Shown here: positions 45,038-57,620 of the stretch, piece after piece
How positions within the stretch are numbered: the stretch's first letter is position 1
How the letters are laid out: the number at the start of each line of letters is the position of its first letter
Source of the DNA: Gymnopus androsaceus JB14
Taxonomy: Eukaryota; Basidiomycota; Agaricomycetes; Agaricales; Omphalotaceae
Length of the DNA: 64,000 nt
NCBI GenBank assembly: GCA_009733575.1
Contig: ML769413.1
Span: 200,466 to 264,465, forward strand
Reading direction: 5' to 3'
Position numbers and translations under genes: made by a program
Notes under the pieces: model-generated
What the model was told of the DNA's origin: nothing
Seen by the model: the letters and a program-made list of their open reading frames with translations, nothing else
Databases searched by the model: none

Positions 45038-46118
45038 CTATACAACAGCCATATCTTCAGTGTCTAGCCTGAACAGCCCCGCACCGACATTATGCAGCGC
45101 CGTAAATCCACCGATGGTCACAGCGTATAGTTTACCTTTGTCCGATTCCGTTCTTCCAAACGCTACCGATATAGCCTTCGTATAGGTGTCAATATCCGGA
45201 CCTCCTGCAAGCACCAAAACCTCCTTTGTTTTATGATCAACCCTCACAAACTGGTTCAGCGAGAGCAAAGCCGCAAATATATTACCCTCCTTATCAAGGG
45301 CAAACTCTGCCACTGTGGTCAAATTCGACACCACGACCTTTGGCTCCCCCACAGGGAGACCACTACTGGGATGGATAGGAACCCGCGCGATGATGCCTTG
45401 TTGAAAGTTGCTGAGATAAAGGTACTTTGTGGAGTCGTTTTGTGGCTGGAAGAGGTGAATTCCATAGACACCATTGCCACTGTCGAGAGGATAAATTGTA
45501 GTATATGAGTTGTTGATAGCCATATAGTGGTGTCCAGTGTTGACGTTCAGGATGTTGATAACGCCCAATGCACTATCCCCGACGTATATCAGCCCTTCCT
45601 CCTTCGAAATCACCTCCATTCCATTTAAGATGCGTGCATTCGGGAAGTGAACTACTTCCCTGACGCGAGCCGGATGTTCGGGGAAGCCGGTCATGTTGAC
45701 ATGGAAGATAGAGGGAGATCCTAGAACATCTATGTGGGTCCACACAGAGAGGTTACTGGCGGCAACGTAGAATTGGTCGTCCTCGACTTCGAGGATACCG
45801 TGTACAACCGAGTATCCCTCAAAGGTGTGGATGTGTCTGACGGACCCGTTGATCAAGTCCGGATCGACTTGATAGAGATTTGGAGAATTGTCAAAGCCGA
45901 CAATAGCCTCGCCACTTTTACGGATGGCAAGCTTCTCCAAACTGACACTGGAGTTGAAGTGGTAGATGGTTTCGACTTTCACAGGAACTATGGAGACAAT
46001 AGTTAGACTGGAGTATATGAGAAGATGCCTAATTACTACCTTCATACCCCGATGCATTCTGACAAAGGATACCATTAGTAGCACTGAGGATGATAGCGAA
46101 TAAGAGAGATATACGCAT
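45038..46118 (-). CDS. Secreted SMP-30/gluconolactonase-like beta-propeller protein, copy 1
   Basis: Two exons (46118-46040 and 45987-45038) join in frame to 342 aa. A signal peptide opens it (MRISLLFAIILSATNGILC). The rest consists of repeated blades with strand patterns such as LEKLAIRKSGEAIVGFDNSP, NGMEVISKEEGLIYVGDSAL, GVYGIHLFQPQNDSTKYLYL and VAEFALDKEGNIFAALLSLN. The layout resembles extracellular fungal proteins of the SMP-30/NHL-like six-bladed propeller type. Some members are lactonases; the metal-binding residues were not verified here. Several N-x-S/T sequons fit secretion. The donor after GAAG was chosen because it restores GYEVPVKVETIYHF. Copy 2 lies 0.9 kb upstream in the same orientation. 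Confidence 0.83.
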
Positions 46119-47048
46119 TGCAAATATCTAGGTTGCAAAGGTCAGACAGTGGATGAGGGTGTCTCGGAAAAAGGCTCCTCTTTTTATTGACCAGCGTACG
46201 TACTTCCAAGCTTTACTCATGAACAAGGTTCTGGGGAGTCAACAAGAATATGCTTTAACTTGGCTGCTGCGCCATATTGGCTACTTACCGGTTGCGGGCA
46301 TATTGAAGATGAATTCGAATCAAGTCACCAAAATTCGGCAGTAGAATATGTACAGATTGACGAAGTATGCGGCCTACAAAAAGGCATAATTCGATCGAAA
46401 TCCTTTGGGTGAACCATAGTGAGCAGTTCTAATTCGGAAAGCTTGCAGAATGGAATTGAAGATGAGGTAAGAAAAGTCACCATATCAAAAGCACTTTCGA
46501 ACGGGGTTCAACTCCTGCTTTAACCTACTTCGACAGTGGCAGAGAACAATAAGAGCTTGATGAGAGTTGGTCAGATTTACAGTAATGTCATTGAAAAAGG
46601 TTTATAGATTCAAATATTTTGAACATGTACTACAGTATAAACGACGTTGAAATCTCTGCTCGCATCTACTAGGGCATCGAGAAATTTGATTTTTTTCCCT
46701 CTCGTATACATGTCATCTTTAGAACTACAAAGGCGAGCTGCAGTAGGTGCTCCCTTACTTCCAAAACTCAAAAGGTTCCAGATCTTCACATGGAGCTCGC
46801 CTGCGCTTTTGGGTGGTATGTTCTATGTGGCGGAGTGCCAGTTCCAGGATTTCCCAATATTTGAAGTGAGTTGATGACGAGGTCAAAGCGATCCCTACCG
46901 AAAAGTCCCGGCGCTAAATATTCCAGTACGATTTTCTCCCAATTTCATTATACCAGTATCGTGAGTATAAAATGACGGCTTTCAGATCAACTTGAATGTA
47001 CAGAAGATAGCTACCATTTTTTTACTAGTCCGAACGCGACCTTTTAAC
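46119..47048. repeat. Spacer between propeller copies, partly duplicated
   Basis: 46119-46560 (promoter side of copy 1) resembles 48128-48545 (promoter side of copy 2), including TTTTATTGACCAGCGTACGTA and AAAAGCACTTTCGAACGGGG. 46690-47048 resembles 44460-45037. This defines a duplication unit of about 2 kb. No separate gene. Confidence 0.75.
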
Positions 47049-48127
47049 CTACACAACAGCCATATCTTGCGTGTCTAGCCTGAACAGTCCCGCACCGACA
47101 TTATGCAGCGCAGTAAATCCACCGTTGGTCACAGCATACAGCTGACCCTTGTCAGATTCCGTTCTCCCAAATACCACCGATACAGCCTTCGTATAGGTGT
47201 CAATATTCCGACCTCCCGCAAGCACCAAGACCTCGTTCGTTTCATGATCAACCCTCACAAACTGGTTCAGCGAGAACAAAGCTGCAAAAATGTTACCCTC
47301 TTTATCAAGGGCAAACTCTGCTACTGAGGTCAAATTCGACACCACGACCGTTGGCTCCCCTACAGGGAGACCACTTTCGGGATTGATAGGAACCCGAGCG
47401 ATGATGCCTTGTTTAAAGTTGCTGAGATAAAGGTACTTTGTCGACTCGTTCTGTGGCTGGAAGAGGTGAATTCCATAGACACCATTGCCACTGTCGAGAG
47501 GATAAATTGTAGTATATGAGTTGTTGATAGCCATATAGTGGTGTCCTGTGTTGACGTTCAGGATGTTGATAACGCCCAATGCACTATCCCCGACATATAT
47601 CAGCCCTGTCTCCTTCGAAATGACCTCCATGGCATTCAAGATGCGTGAATCTGGGAAGTGAGCTACTTCCCTGACGCGAGCCCGATGTTCGGGGAAGCCG
47701 GTCATGTTGACATGGAAGATAGAGGGAGATCCTAAGACATCTATGTGGTTCCACACAGAGAGGTTACTGACGGCAACGTAGAATTGGTCGTCCTCTACTT
47801 CGACGATACCGTGTGCAGTTAAGTACCCCTCAAAGGTGTGGATGTGTCTGACGGACCCGTTGATCAAGTCCGGATCGACTTGATAGATATCTGCAGAATT
47901 GTCAAAGCAGACAATAGCCTCGCCGCTTTTACGGATGGCAAGCTTCTCCAAACTGACGCTGGAGTTGAAATGGTAAATGGTTTCGACCTTCACAGGAACT
48001 ATGGAGACGAAAGTTAGGCTAGAATAATACGGGAAGATTCTTGATTACCGTTATACGCCGATGCGTTCTGGCAAAGGATACCATTGGTAGCACCGAGGAT
48101 GATAGCGAATAAGAGAGATATACGCAT
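47049..48127 (-). CDS. Secreted SMP-30/gluconolactonase-like beta-propeller protein, copy 2
   Basis: Two exons (48127-48049 and 47998-47049), exactly the same exon lengths as copy 1 (79 and 950 bp), giving 342 aa. The signal peptide reads MRISLLFAIILGATNGILC. Substitutions relative to copy 1 are scattered (for example GFDNSPNL to CFDNSADI, ARILNGME to SRILNAME, VAEFALDKEG kept) and the frame is intact throughout, so both copies appear functional. The stop ends DTQDMAVV. Confidence 0.83.
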
Positions 48128-49994
48128 TGCAAATATCTAGGTTGCAAAGGTCAGGCGGTGAATGAGGGTGTCTCGAAAAAACCTCTCATCTTTTATTGAC
48201 CAGCGTACGTAGTACGTACTTCCAAGCTGTACTCATGAGCAAGGTTCCGAGCTTGGGGTCGACAGTGAAGATGACAGCTGTAACTTGGTGTCTGTCTCAT
48301 ATTAGCTACTTACCACGTTGAAGAAGAATCAGAATCAAGTCGGCAGTGAAAATATGTAAGTATGCGGTCTGCAAAAAGGCGTAACTCGATCGAAATTCTT
48401 TGGATAGACAGTTCCAATTCGAAAAGCTGCAGAAAGAGTAGACAATACTCGCACCTAGAATTCACGATGAGGTAAGAAAAGGTCATTATACTAGTCAAAA
48501 GCACTTTCGAACGGGGTTCAACTCCTGCTTTAACCTACTTCGACAGTCAGAGCTTAATGAAAGTAGTCAGTCTGTCAATGTCATGAAAGAAAGTCTTGAA
48601 CGTTGTTTGAATAGTACACGTTCACAATCTTTTGACCCTGCTCGCATCTACTAGAACATCGAGAAAACTGATATTTCTCCTCGGATGCGCCGCTGAATCA
48701 ACCGATGAACCAGGCTCTCCAAGCTTGACGAATACTTGAGATAATAAAGTGCTGTCTCTGGATAGCGTTAGAAAGACGGAGAATCCACTGGTTTAATGCA
48801 GTACATAGACAGAGAAAGCCCTTACTAACTGTGTACGCTGTGACGGCTTTTGAGCCTCTCTTTGACGACGAAGCGGCCTTTGGGCTCGGTGGCGGAGCAC
48901 AGTGACATAGTTTCGATAGAACTCCCGGAGAGTGAGGAGTCGATGTATAATTAGTGGTACAGAAAAGACCGATTACGCGTACCGTTCATAAAGTTAGCGA
49001 AAACTTTAGTGCTGTCGTCTTTGGGGGAGCAAACGAGAGAGACCATTGTTATTGCCAAAGCTCGTGAAAAATTAAAATGCTGCATCATTCGATCCAGTCT
49101 CGACCAGCCTCTCAATCTCAAGGCAATTTGGCAAATTGCGAGTTTAAAACCCTATCGGTTACAGGAAGGTGGCCGCAGCGGAGGGAGTGCTTGCTTCACG
49201 TCGGTGTTCCACCCTTCTCTCAGTCCACAGTCAGAACCTCCTTTCCGATGCGGAACTGTAGCAGAACAACTATAGGCCAACGAAAGTGTTCTGGAAGTAA
49301 GAAAGTAGTTGCTAGTAATACGTGGTCGTTATCCTTGCCGTGAACTCAATGGGCCATAATGGCCGTCCTGAAATGATATTTTCAGACCTTCAGCAATGCT
49401 CGACACTTTATTGAACACTAACGTACCATGAACTTGAGCTTGATCGTGGTGCATTACTCCTTTCAAGTCGTTCGATAAGCGTACCTGTCTTCAGAGCGAG
49501 CAGGGTGTCGCTCTACCGATGTCATTCCGATATAACTGCGTGCTATCAATCACCTGTAGTTCTAAAGCGAGGATTAACGAGGTACCGGATAGGGAAGCAT
49601 CGAGCACAAGACCTATTTCGCTCGGTGTTCCGGGTGCCCAGTCTAGCAAACCAGTGATCCAAGATGTTTGCACATATGCGATAATCGTCCTTCAGCCTTT
49701 GCCATGCAGTTGCTCAAAGTACAGTAAACAGATGCGTGCCAGAAAGATGCATATTTCAAGCACATAAGGTGTAGGTGCTACGTTTGTCGAGGAGGAAGAG
49801 AAGAAATGCCGGTGGTTTGCCGGTTTGTTGCCGGTTCCACAAAAGCAAAAGCGCACGATGATTTCATCGCGTCTTGTGAACGCTTTCGTGAGAGGACGAG
49901 TTCTGCTATGATTATCCATCGTCTTTCTTCCTCTTTCTCTTCCATACTAAAACCTCAAATTCTACCAATATCCTCTCAATTAACGCGTCACAGA
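48128..49994. other. Long spacer with no supported gene
   Basis: The first 420 bp duplicate the promoter side of propeller copy 1. The rest has only short open frames without recognisable domains. The final 150 bp would hold the promoter of the dehydrogenase gene. Confidence 0.45.
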
Positions 49995-52180
49995 ATGGCT
50001 AGCTCCCAGGCGTCTGTGGTATGTCTTTTGAACATTTTTCAAGCTGATTGCCATCATTCATTCAACGCAGTTCGGACTCAAAGACTCGTCTCTAATCAGA
50101 TTCCAAGGTCTAATTGATGGAAAGTGGGTCGATGCGAAAGATGGGGCCAAGATTGTCGTTAAAAGTGCGTATTGAATTATGCATTGCTTGGGGCTCGAAT
50201 TCTCAAATTTCATTACCTGCAGATCCAGCAACCAACGAAGAGCTAGGTACTGTCCCTGAGATGGGACTAGCGGAAACGAAGGAGGCTATTAGTGCAGCTG
50301 CGAAAGCTTTCCCGGCATGGAGTACAACGACTGGAAAGGTATGTTCATTCGCAGCCTCCGTCACTCTATTGTCATCGACCCGTACCCAAGGAACGTCATG
50401 ATATCCTCATGAAACTGTTTGCTCTGATGCAAGAACATCACGATGATCTGGGTCGCCTCATTGTTTGTCCATCTCTCTATCTGTCGTCTACATTTCCACA
50501 CGATTCATTTAGACTCTGGAAAACGGGAAGACATTAACCGAAGGCAAGGTCCGCCTGATATTTTTATACTTGGTTTTCCTTTCCTTACTGTATTTGCTTT
50601 ATAGGGTGAGAATGCTTATAGTGCTTCTTTCATCGAGGTACCGTTCTTGCACAGATTCACTTTCATATCTCTGACACAGTGATTCACAGTGGTACGGTGA
50701 GCAGCCTAACCTTCCACGTCTTCTCCCCATAGTGAAGTTAAATTATATTCGCAGCCGAAGAAGCTGTTCGCACTTATGGCGAGCAAATTCCTTCTCCCTT
50801 CAAGAACGTCCGAAACGTCGTCATTAAGCAGCCTGTTGGTACGTCGTTGTATATGCATCAACGAACCTGCTTATTCCTGATTCTTCTTCAGGTGTCGTGT
50901 AAGCACTGTTAGCCTAGTTCTGAACTGTCAGGTTATGATGCCTGCCTTGTAGGTCTATCATGACGCCATGGAACTTCCCTTCCGCAATGATTACTCGCAA
51001 ACTCGGCGCCGCTCTAGCTGCAGGATGCACCACCGTCATCAAGCCTCCGCCAGAAACGCCATTCTCCGCTCTAGCGCTTGCCGAGGTACGTATAACCTGT
51101 CCCTGCAACACAAGATAGTAGATTCAAATCGTAAACAAACAGCTCGCTGCTCGTGCTGGTGTCCCAGACGGAGTCATCAACATTGTCACGACAGAGAAGA
51201 ATGTATCCGAGGTAGGAAAGGAAATGTGCGAGAGCAAAGCAGTAAAGAAGGTAACATTTACTGGATCTACTCCTGTGGCGAAAATGCTGGCTAGCATGGC
51301 TTCTTCCACGCTTAAGAAGTTTGTGCATTTTGTTTGCTTATTCGTAATTGGGAGCACTCAAGGATCATGCTCACAGGATATCGCTAGAAGCTGGAGGAAA
51401 CGCGCCGTTCATTGTTTTTGATGACGCTGACATGGATGAAGCTGTTGCTGGTGAGCGGAATGTCCATCTGATTAAACAGGCGAAGTAACTAAGTTTCTCA
51501 TTAGCCGCGATTATTTGTAAATTCAGAGGCAGCGGACAAACTTGTGTTTGCGCGAACAGGATCTTCGTGCACTCCTCTGTCTATGCCGAATTTGCCTCCC
51601 GTTTAGCAGAGAAGGTCTCTGCGTTCAAAGTTGGAAATGGACTCGACGAATCAACGTATGTACACGATCCTACTAGAATCATTGTTTGCTAATGCGTTCC
51701 TCACTCAGAACTCACGGTCCTCTCATCCACAAGCGTGCAACCGAGAAGGTTTCTCGCCACGTTGAGGATGCCATCTCCCAAGGCGCTCAAGTTCTTGTAG
51801 GTGGCAAAGTAATTGAAAACTCCAACTTCTTCCAGCCTACTGTCCTTTCCGACGTGCCCGCTGGTGCCCTAATCAACACCGAAGAAACCTTCGGTCCCCT
51901 CGCTGCGCTTGTCAAGTTCGAAACTGAAGAGGAAGTTGTTCGACTTGCCAACTCCACCGAGGTCGGTCTAGCGGGATATTTCTTTTCACGAGATGTTGGA
52001 CGTGTGTGGAGAGTTGCGGAAAAGTTGGAAGTGGGTATGGTTGGTGTGAATACAGGTTTGATCAGTCAGGCTGTGATTCCGTTTGGAGGTGTCAAGGAGA
52101 GTGGGCTCGGACGAGAGGGTGGACCGCATGGAATTGATGAGTACATGAATGAGAAACTCATCGTGTTTGGTGGGCTTTGA
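49995..52180 (+). CDS. Succinate-semialdehyde dehydrogenase (NAD(P)+ aldehyde dehydrogenase family)
   Basis: Oxidises succinate semialdehyde to succinate in the GABA shunt. Many short exons; the first is 49995-50018 (MASSQASV) and the last ends at TGA 52180. Read in order: [60 protein letters not shown] (cofactor region), [51 protein letters not shown] (general-base Glu; most relatives read ELGG), [20 protein letters not shown] (catalytic Cys with the second Cys typical of SSADH) and [17 protein letters not shown] near the end. These are the standard landmarks of SSADH (yeast Uga2, bacterial GabD). About a dozen introns of roughly 50 nt separate the pieces; I did not fix every border. Confidence 0.9.
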
Positions 52181-52367
52181 AGATCTGAAGGTTCGAAGGT
52201 GGCATCTACGAGCTTGTACCACTACTTTTTTTGATTCCAGAAAAATGGACATGTACTAGTACCGTGTACGGATACTTACTGAACGCATTAAAAACTGATG
52301 TAATATATACGTGCATCTTTTCTTCTGCGAGGTCTACGAGGTCTAATTCTATGACGGCGGGCCACTA

Positions 52368-53144
52368 CTAAAACCTCCTGTCATCGCCATGCATAATCAT
52401 CTCCACTAGTGCATTTTGACCAACCGAAAACATCTTTGCCCTTGCCTCGCCATAATGACTGGCGATAAAAGCTTCCTTTCCATATGTCCTGTAATCCTCA
52501 AAGTACCACGAAACCACGGACTGGTTTATGCTCGCGCTTGTGATGAAATCACCAACTAAGGAAGAGAAAGGAGGGACTGATGGTAGTGCTAGGCTGCCAT
52601 GGGACACGCATACACTCAAGCTTTTCAAGAGCGTGAAATTCTAGTGTATTTCTTGGTCCGCCAACGTGATAGTGCAGCTCGAAAATCACGTATTCCCCGC
52701 ATTCTAGCGCAACAGAGAAGTTCTTTGCGTTGACGAAAGCTGCTGGGGGCTTTTCCGAAACGTTGACTTCCTTCTCATTAAAGTTTACGAGCCTGACGAA
52801 AGCTGGATTCTAGAGAAAGGTTATGTAAATATATCATGGCTTGGAGGCTCCGTAGTAGGTGACACTTACTTGTTAGAATGTGGTATCTTTACATACACCT
52901 CTCCCGACTTCATTCCCTCTAGAAGCACACTTGAACCTCGAGGCATGCCCACTGCAAGGATCTCTTTTCTTATCATCACCACCCTTGAACCCTCAGCTTG
53001 ATGGTGGCACCGGTTCTGAACCATGATTTGGAGCCCAAGATGCGAACCTGCACCGACATCATTCTCTTTGGGATCAAGAAGAGGATTACCGGGCTTTCTG
53101 AGCAACCTACTCCCAGCAAAATTAGTATCATGCAAGACAATCAT
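52368..53144 (-). CDS. Hypothetical protein, three exons, family not recognised
   Basis: Exons 53144-52899, 52809-52614 and 52555-52368 join in frame to 209 aa. Begins MIVLHDTNFAGSRLLRKPGN. Middle: NPAFVRLVNFNEKEVNVSEK and LECGEYVIFELHYHVGGP, strand-rich. Ends VEMIMHGDDRRF after a helical stretch (YGKEAFIASHYGEARAKMF). No signal peptide and no transmembrane helix seen. The first intron uses the donor GAG|GTGTATG rather than a later GTAAGT, because only that keeps the frame. An alternative start upstream (MLGINIGRNQLQ at about 53195) does not connect in frame. Convergent with the dehydrogenase gene, about 190 bp between stops. I do not assign a function. Confidence 0.65.
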
Positions 53145-53500
53145 CTTTCTTTACTTTTGCTCACCTGCAATTGATTTCTCCCAATGTTAATACCCAACAT
53201 CTGTCTTTGAACTATATAGTGATGCGTGGATATGATATATAAAGAATGTGTAGCCTTATGAGAATGGCCTTTGGAACTATCCAGGCCTGCACTCTTAGCT
53301 ACTAGCTTGTATCATTGGGAGAAAGACCGGGAGGTCTTTGGGTCCCAGCGCCAATTTCCAGTATACACAGTCAGCTGCGATTCCCACTATGTAGGAGTGC
53401 ACGACGCATCCAGCTACTGTGGATACCCCCTAAACGTAGGAGGTGCACGGAATACTAAAAGTGATAAAATAGCCAGGTGGCATTGAAAGTGAACATAGAC
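53145..53500. other. 5' region of the hypothetical gene; no other gene
   Basis: TATATAAAG at 53236 may be a TATA box for a minus-strand or plus-strand transcript. A 71-codon open frame at 53271-53486 shows no domain. Confidence 0.35.
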
Positions 53501-54439
53501 TTGAGTCTTGAGATGAAGAATTGCAGAGCTGTGATGAACTGAGTGGGAACTTGAACTTTGATGAGTATAGACAGCAGAGTTGCATAGCACTGTAGTGATA
53601 AGCAAGATGTTATCCTAGCTTGGAAGTATTAGTCACCCTTAGAGTTATCTTGGTGTAGAAAGCGAGTAGTGCCATAGCAGAAAACATGGGTAAGAGAGGC
53701 TGTGGTAAGGCCAAGTGAAGGAAGCAGAGAGTTTCTGTAAGGTTTGAGGGTATCTGATTAGCAGCAGGAAGGTTGTCACGAAGACTGGCATGCTGATCAA
53801 TTATTACCATGGTAATTGTAGGAGTTGTTGGATAAAGGTACAAATAGCAGTAGCAGATGAGAGGGTAGCAGCTGATTATTGAGGTGGAGTATATTGCCAG
53901 AGTAGTAGTAGTGGTGGCAATGGCAAGTAGCAGATTGTAGTAGCACATAATGATAGCAGTAAGAGTTTCTCTTGGCATTTGTGGTGTAGGCAGATCAGAG
54001 AACATGGGCTGTGGATGCAAGAAAGCGCCAGCAGCACAGTTGGATCCAGGAGAAGTCAAACAAGCAAGCTGGATTATGGACTTCTATGAGAAGCATGGTT
54101 AGACTCAGAGTGAGTTGCATCAATATGTTGTATGACTGAGAAAATTGAGAACAGATAGTGTTAGAGTACTGGCACATCATAAATGTGAATAATGGTAGCA
54201 GGAGAGGTAGCAACTGCTAGTAACAGCTGATGGCACTGCTAACTTGTTTGATTTGGAACAATCAGAGAAAAACCAAAGCCTGAGAAGGAGCATGCAAGCA
54301 GTGAACATAGATGATGGTAGATTATGGCAACCATAGGAGCGCCCATAAGTAATGGTTGCCTGTAGTCATTTGTAGATGTTTTAAAATTAGAGAGATTAGG
54401 CTGAGCCAGTAGTAGGGATGCTATCATATAAGTAGTGAA

Positions 54440-54512
54440 TTTAGATGGGGCAAGAAGCACTCGCCACTTGTAGAACAGAGGTAGCAGTAGCAGGTAGCAA
54501 GTAGCCATAGCA
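54440..54512. repeat. Left part of the interrupted GTAGCAG minisatellite
   Basis: CACTTGTAGAACAGAGGTAG and GTAGCAGGTAGCAAGTAGCC match the repeat units at 57220-57320. The array is interrupted at 54512 by the element at 54513-56974. Confidence 0.8.
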
Positions 54513-56974
54513 CATCAGCAAAACCTGTGAGATGGTCATAGGAGCCATAGCAAGCCATAGCGGGTCATAGCAGCCATAGTCCTGCACAGAACTATGAACT
54601 GCTATGGGTTCCTATGGCTTGCTATGAGTTTCTACGGGATCACAAAGCTGTCAATGCAGCTGTCAACCCATTTTGGCATCAGTGTCGCCGCTTGACAGCT
54701 GTTGGTTTCTCCCGCCAACACTATATAATGCATCGTCGTAACTTAGACTTCGACGAGCTCTGTTTTTCCCCCCCCTCAAGTCAATCCTGAGCCACTTGGG
54801 TTTGGACTTTGGCACGTAGTTGCATTTAAGCAATGTCTCTGACAGCGTGTGGGTCACCACCTATGATATATACTAGTATTATCACAGATATGTAGTTATA
54901 TTAATAGTTCTACTAGTTTCGCTATTCCTACTATGACTAGTACAATAATATGATTTTATGATTCCTTCATCCAATTTTGGTCTCACAAAGTGCAACGATG
55001 ATGAGTTAGATTTGTGCTGGGTATGAAAACCAACCAAACAACAATCACCCCAATCAGATATAATCCAAAAGGTTTAATTTAATGCGAGGAAGGAGGTTGT
55101 CAAAGGTTCCCTCGACTACTAATTGATTCGAAGAGAAAAGCACTTGACAGTTGACACAGATAGTGCGCAATGAACAAGGTTTTATATTTGGAGGGAGGTT
55201 TTGAAAAGCCAACTAACGTACGACAACGCGCTGAACTAATCGAGGGGAAAGCAAACACCAAAGCACGGGTCAAGTACGCCGACTCAACAAACGACTTTGC
55301 GTATCTCGGGAGCCTTTACGTCGCCGTGCAATGATACTCCAACTCTCAGGGATTCCCGCGAGTTACCTAACAAGCTTATACGACCGCCGCGCAAGTCACT
55401 CGAGTAGGCGTTTTTAACACACTCAGCGAAGAGCGGGCAAGGGGTAGAATCTGTTGGTAAAGCTAGGTAACACTCCGAGAAGCTTCCTCCCTAAAACTAG
55501 ACCAAGCCGACAGTTGGGTCCAAGACCTTTCCTAATTAACAACGGGCTCGTCGAGGTGTGCACGTTAGGCTCCACCTGCGGTCCTAAGACTGATGTGACC
55601 TCTCTTCAAGATGAAAACCAGGAATGCTCGACTTAATAGCCGGGAAGTAGAATGAACAGCCTCAGTATTATCGAGGTTACAAGAAGGCCACCCGTTTCAA
55701 AGGTTGTAGAGGACGATGCAGACGCGTCTGAGCGTGTACGAATCACTACAGGTCCTAAGATAGAAATGCGTTTCAGGTATCAAGTCTAACTTGTTATTCC
55801 GAGATAGAATAGCTACCCTTATATACTGAGCGAGATATATGAAAATAGGAAAATGAGAGAAACTGAGCGAGATAGGATGAAACAGAGTAAGTAAAATAGA
55901 AAAGATAAATAATGTCCATATATGCGTGTATACTATGGTTTTGCCTCGACGTTTTCCTGCCTCGTTCGTTTGTCTTCCTCGATTGGGTCGACCTTTGGGA
56001 TTTTGGTCCGAATCGACTCGAGTCATTTGCCTTTTTACAAGGCTCGCCAGTTCCTTTAGCAGAACAGCCCTCGGAGGTATTTCTATGTTTTTCCTTGCCA
56101 ATGGGAGACTGGTTATTATCTCTAGTTCCGCGTGGTCTCGAGTCTAGATGCCTGGTAGCATATGGATCTCGGTAAAACGCTGAGGCTCGGATAGAAATAC
56201 TCCTTGGTCCTTCCGTGTTCTAGAAGTAGCTACAGCAAGTGGGTCATGTGGCCGCGTTGGACTGCCGCGGCTATATGCCTGGGCGCTTTCCAGCGAGCGT
56301 CAACTTTGAGGGCACCCGTTAGGGTACTTCCCCATCTCGGTCCACCTTGCTTCGTTTAATAAACTTGAGTGTCGTTTAGACTCCTCGGTGAGCTGATCGC
56401 GGAAGCGATGCCTCGTTAAGACTTCGATCCCTTGGGTATATCCTTCGATGACCTAGCCTAGTATAACTGGTATGTGGGCTCGTTTATCTGCCTCGGTCAG
56501 CAACTTGTTATCCAACAAGCTTGCCTCACTACACTATACCGCGCATAGGACTTTGATCGAGGCGCATTCACAAAGTTGAGTATGGTACCATTGCGCGTAC
56601 CGTTACTCTGCAACCTCTTGGGTAGAATAGGTCCTCGGTAGATTTTAACTATCAGCTCGGGCTCACTATAGTTCTCTTATTGACCGTGTTTTGTTACTAA
56701 CAGAACCTAGGATTATTGGTTCTGCGCAGTTCTAGCCTTAGCCGAAAAATCGGCGTATCAACGAAGCAATTCAAAAGATTAATATATATTTGTATTGAAT
56801 AGAGCCATTCCATGATCAAATGCCTCGAAACCGGTACATTCCATAGCAACCTATAGCAGTCCATAGCAATCCATAGTTCTGCACAGATGGGTACCTTGCT
56901 ATGGGTGCTATGGGTGCTATGGGTGCTGCACAGAACTGTGCAGTTCTGTGCAGTACACCCAGGTTTTGCTGATG
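54513..56974. mobile_element. Non-autonomous DNA element, about 2.46 kb, with CATCAGCAAAACCTG termini
   Basis: Ends are CATCAGCAAAACCTG and CAGGTTTTGCTGATG, a 15-bp inverted pair. It is flanked by CA on both sides, and the surrounding minisatellite reads straight across if the element and one CA are removed (GCCATAGCA|GTAGCAGATAG is present uninterrupted at 57090 and 57265). Subterminal zones (54530-54640 and 56840-56950) carry many CCATAGC / GCTATGG motifs in both orientations. The interior (about 54660-56860) has normal CpG content, unlike the host tract. No transposase was found. The interior open frames have no recognisable domain, so the interior may itself be a nested insertion. Confidence 0.75.
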
Positions 56975-57620
56975 CAGTAGCAGATAGTGGGTAGACTTTG
57001 CTGGTAAAGAAGTGATAACCACAGAAGTAGCAAGTAGCCTTGTAAGACAGAGGTAGCAGTAGCAGGTAGCAGGTAGCAGGTAGCCATAGCAGTAGTAGAT
57101 AGTGGGTAGACTTTGCTGGTAAAGAAGTGATAGCCAAAGAAGTAGCGAGTAGCCTTGTAAGACAGAGGTAGCAGTAGCTGGTAGCATTAGCTGGTAAAGG
57201 AGAGATAGCCACAGAAGTAGTGAGTAGCACTTGTAAAACAGAGGTAGCAGTAGTAAGTGGCAGGTAGCCATAGCAGTAGCAGATAGTGGGTAGTATTTGC
57301 TGGTAAAGAAGCAATAGCCACCAAAGTAGTGAGTAGCACTTGTAAAACAGAGATAGCAGTAGCAGGTGGTAGGTAGCATTAGCTGGTAAAGGAGAGACAG
57401 CCACAGAAGAAGTAGCATATGAGCAGCAAGCATATGAGCAGTAAGTATAGAGATAGTCAGTAGTTGGTAGTTGTAGATGAATTAGTGTAGCAGTTGTGGA
57501 AAGGACAGAGATAGCGGGAGCAGGTAGCATTGCTTGTAAAGAAAAGATAGTCACAGAGGAAGTAGTGCATGAGCATTGGGTATGAAACAGTATTACAGTG
57601 ATAGCCAATAGCAGGTAGTT
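56975..57620. repeat. GTAGCAG-type minisatellite
   Basis: Imperfect tandem units of roughly 60-120 bp built around TGCTGGTAAAGAAGTGATAG, CCACAGAAGTAG, CTTGTAA(A/G)ACAGAGGTAG and GTAGCAGGTAGCCATAGCAG (starts near 56977, 57094, 57173, 57228, 57283, 57360 and 57520). The left end of the array lies at 54440-54512 beyond the inserted element. Confidence 0.82.

Noticed and set aside
54840..56700. An LTR retrotransposon inside the 2.46-kb element
   Set aside because: No paired long terminal repeats, primer-binding site or gag/pol motifs could be found by eye; kept only as unexplained interior.
56697..57608. A 303-codon open frame on the minus strand rich in Tyr, Cys and Leu
   Set aside because: It is a translation of the GTAGCAG minisatellite; repeat units give LLLLWLPATCYCYL-type text, with no domain or splice logic.
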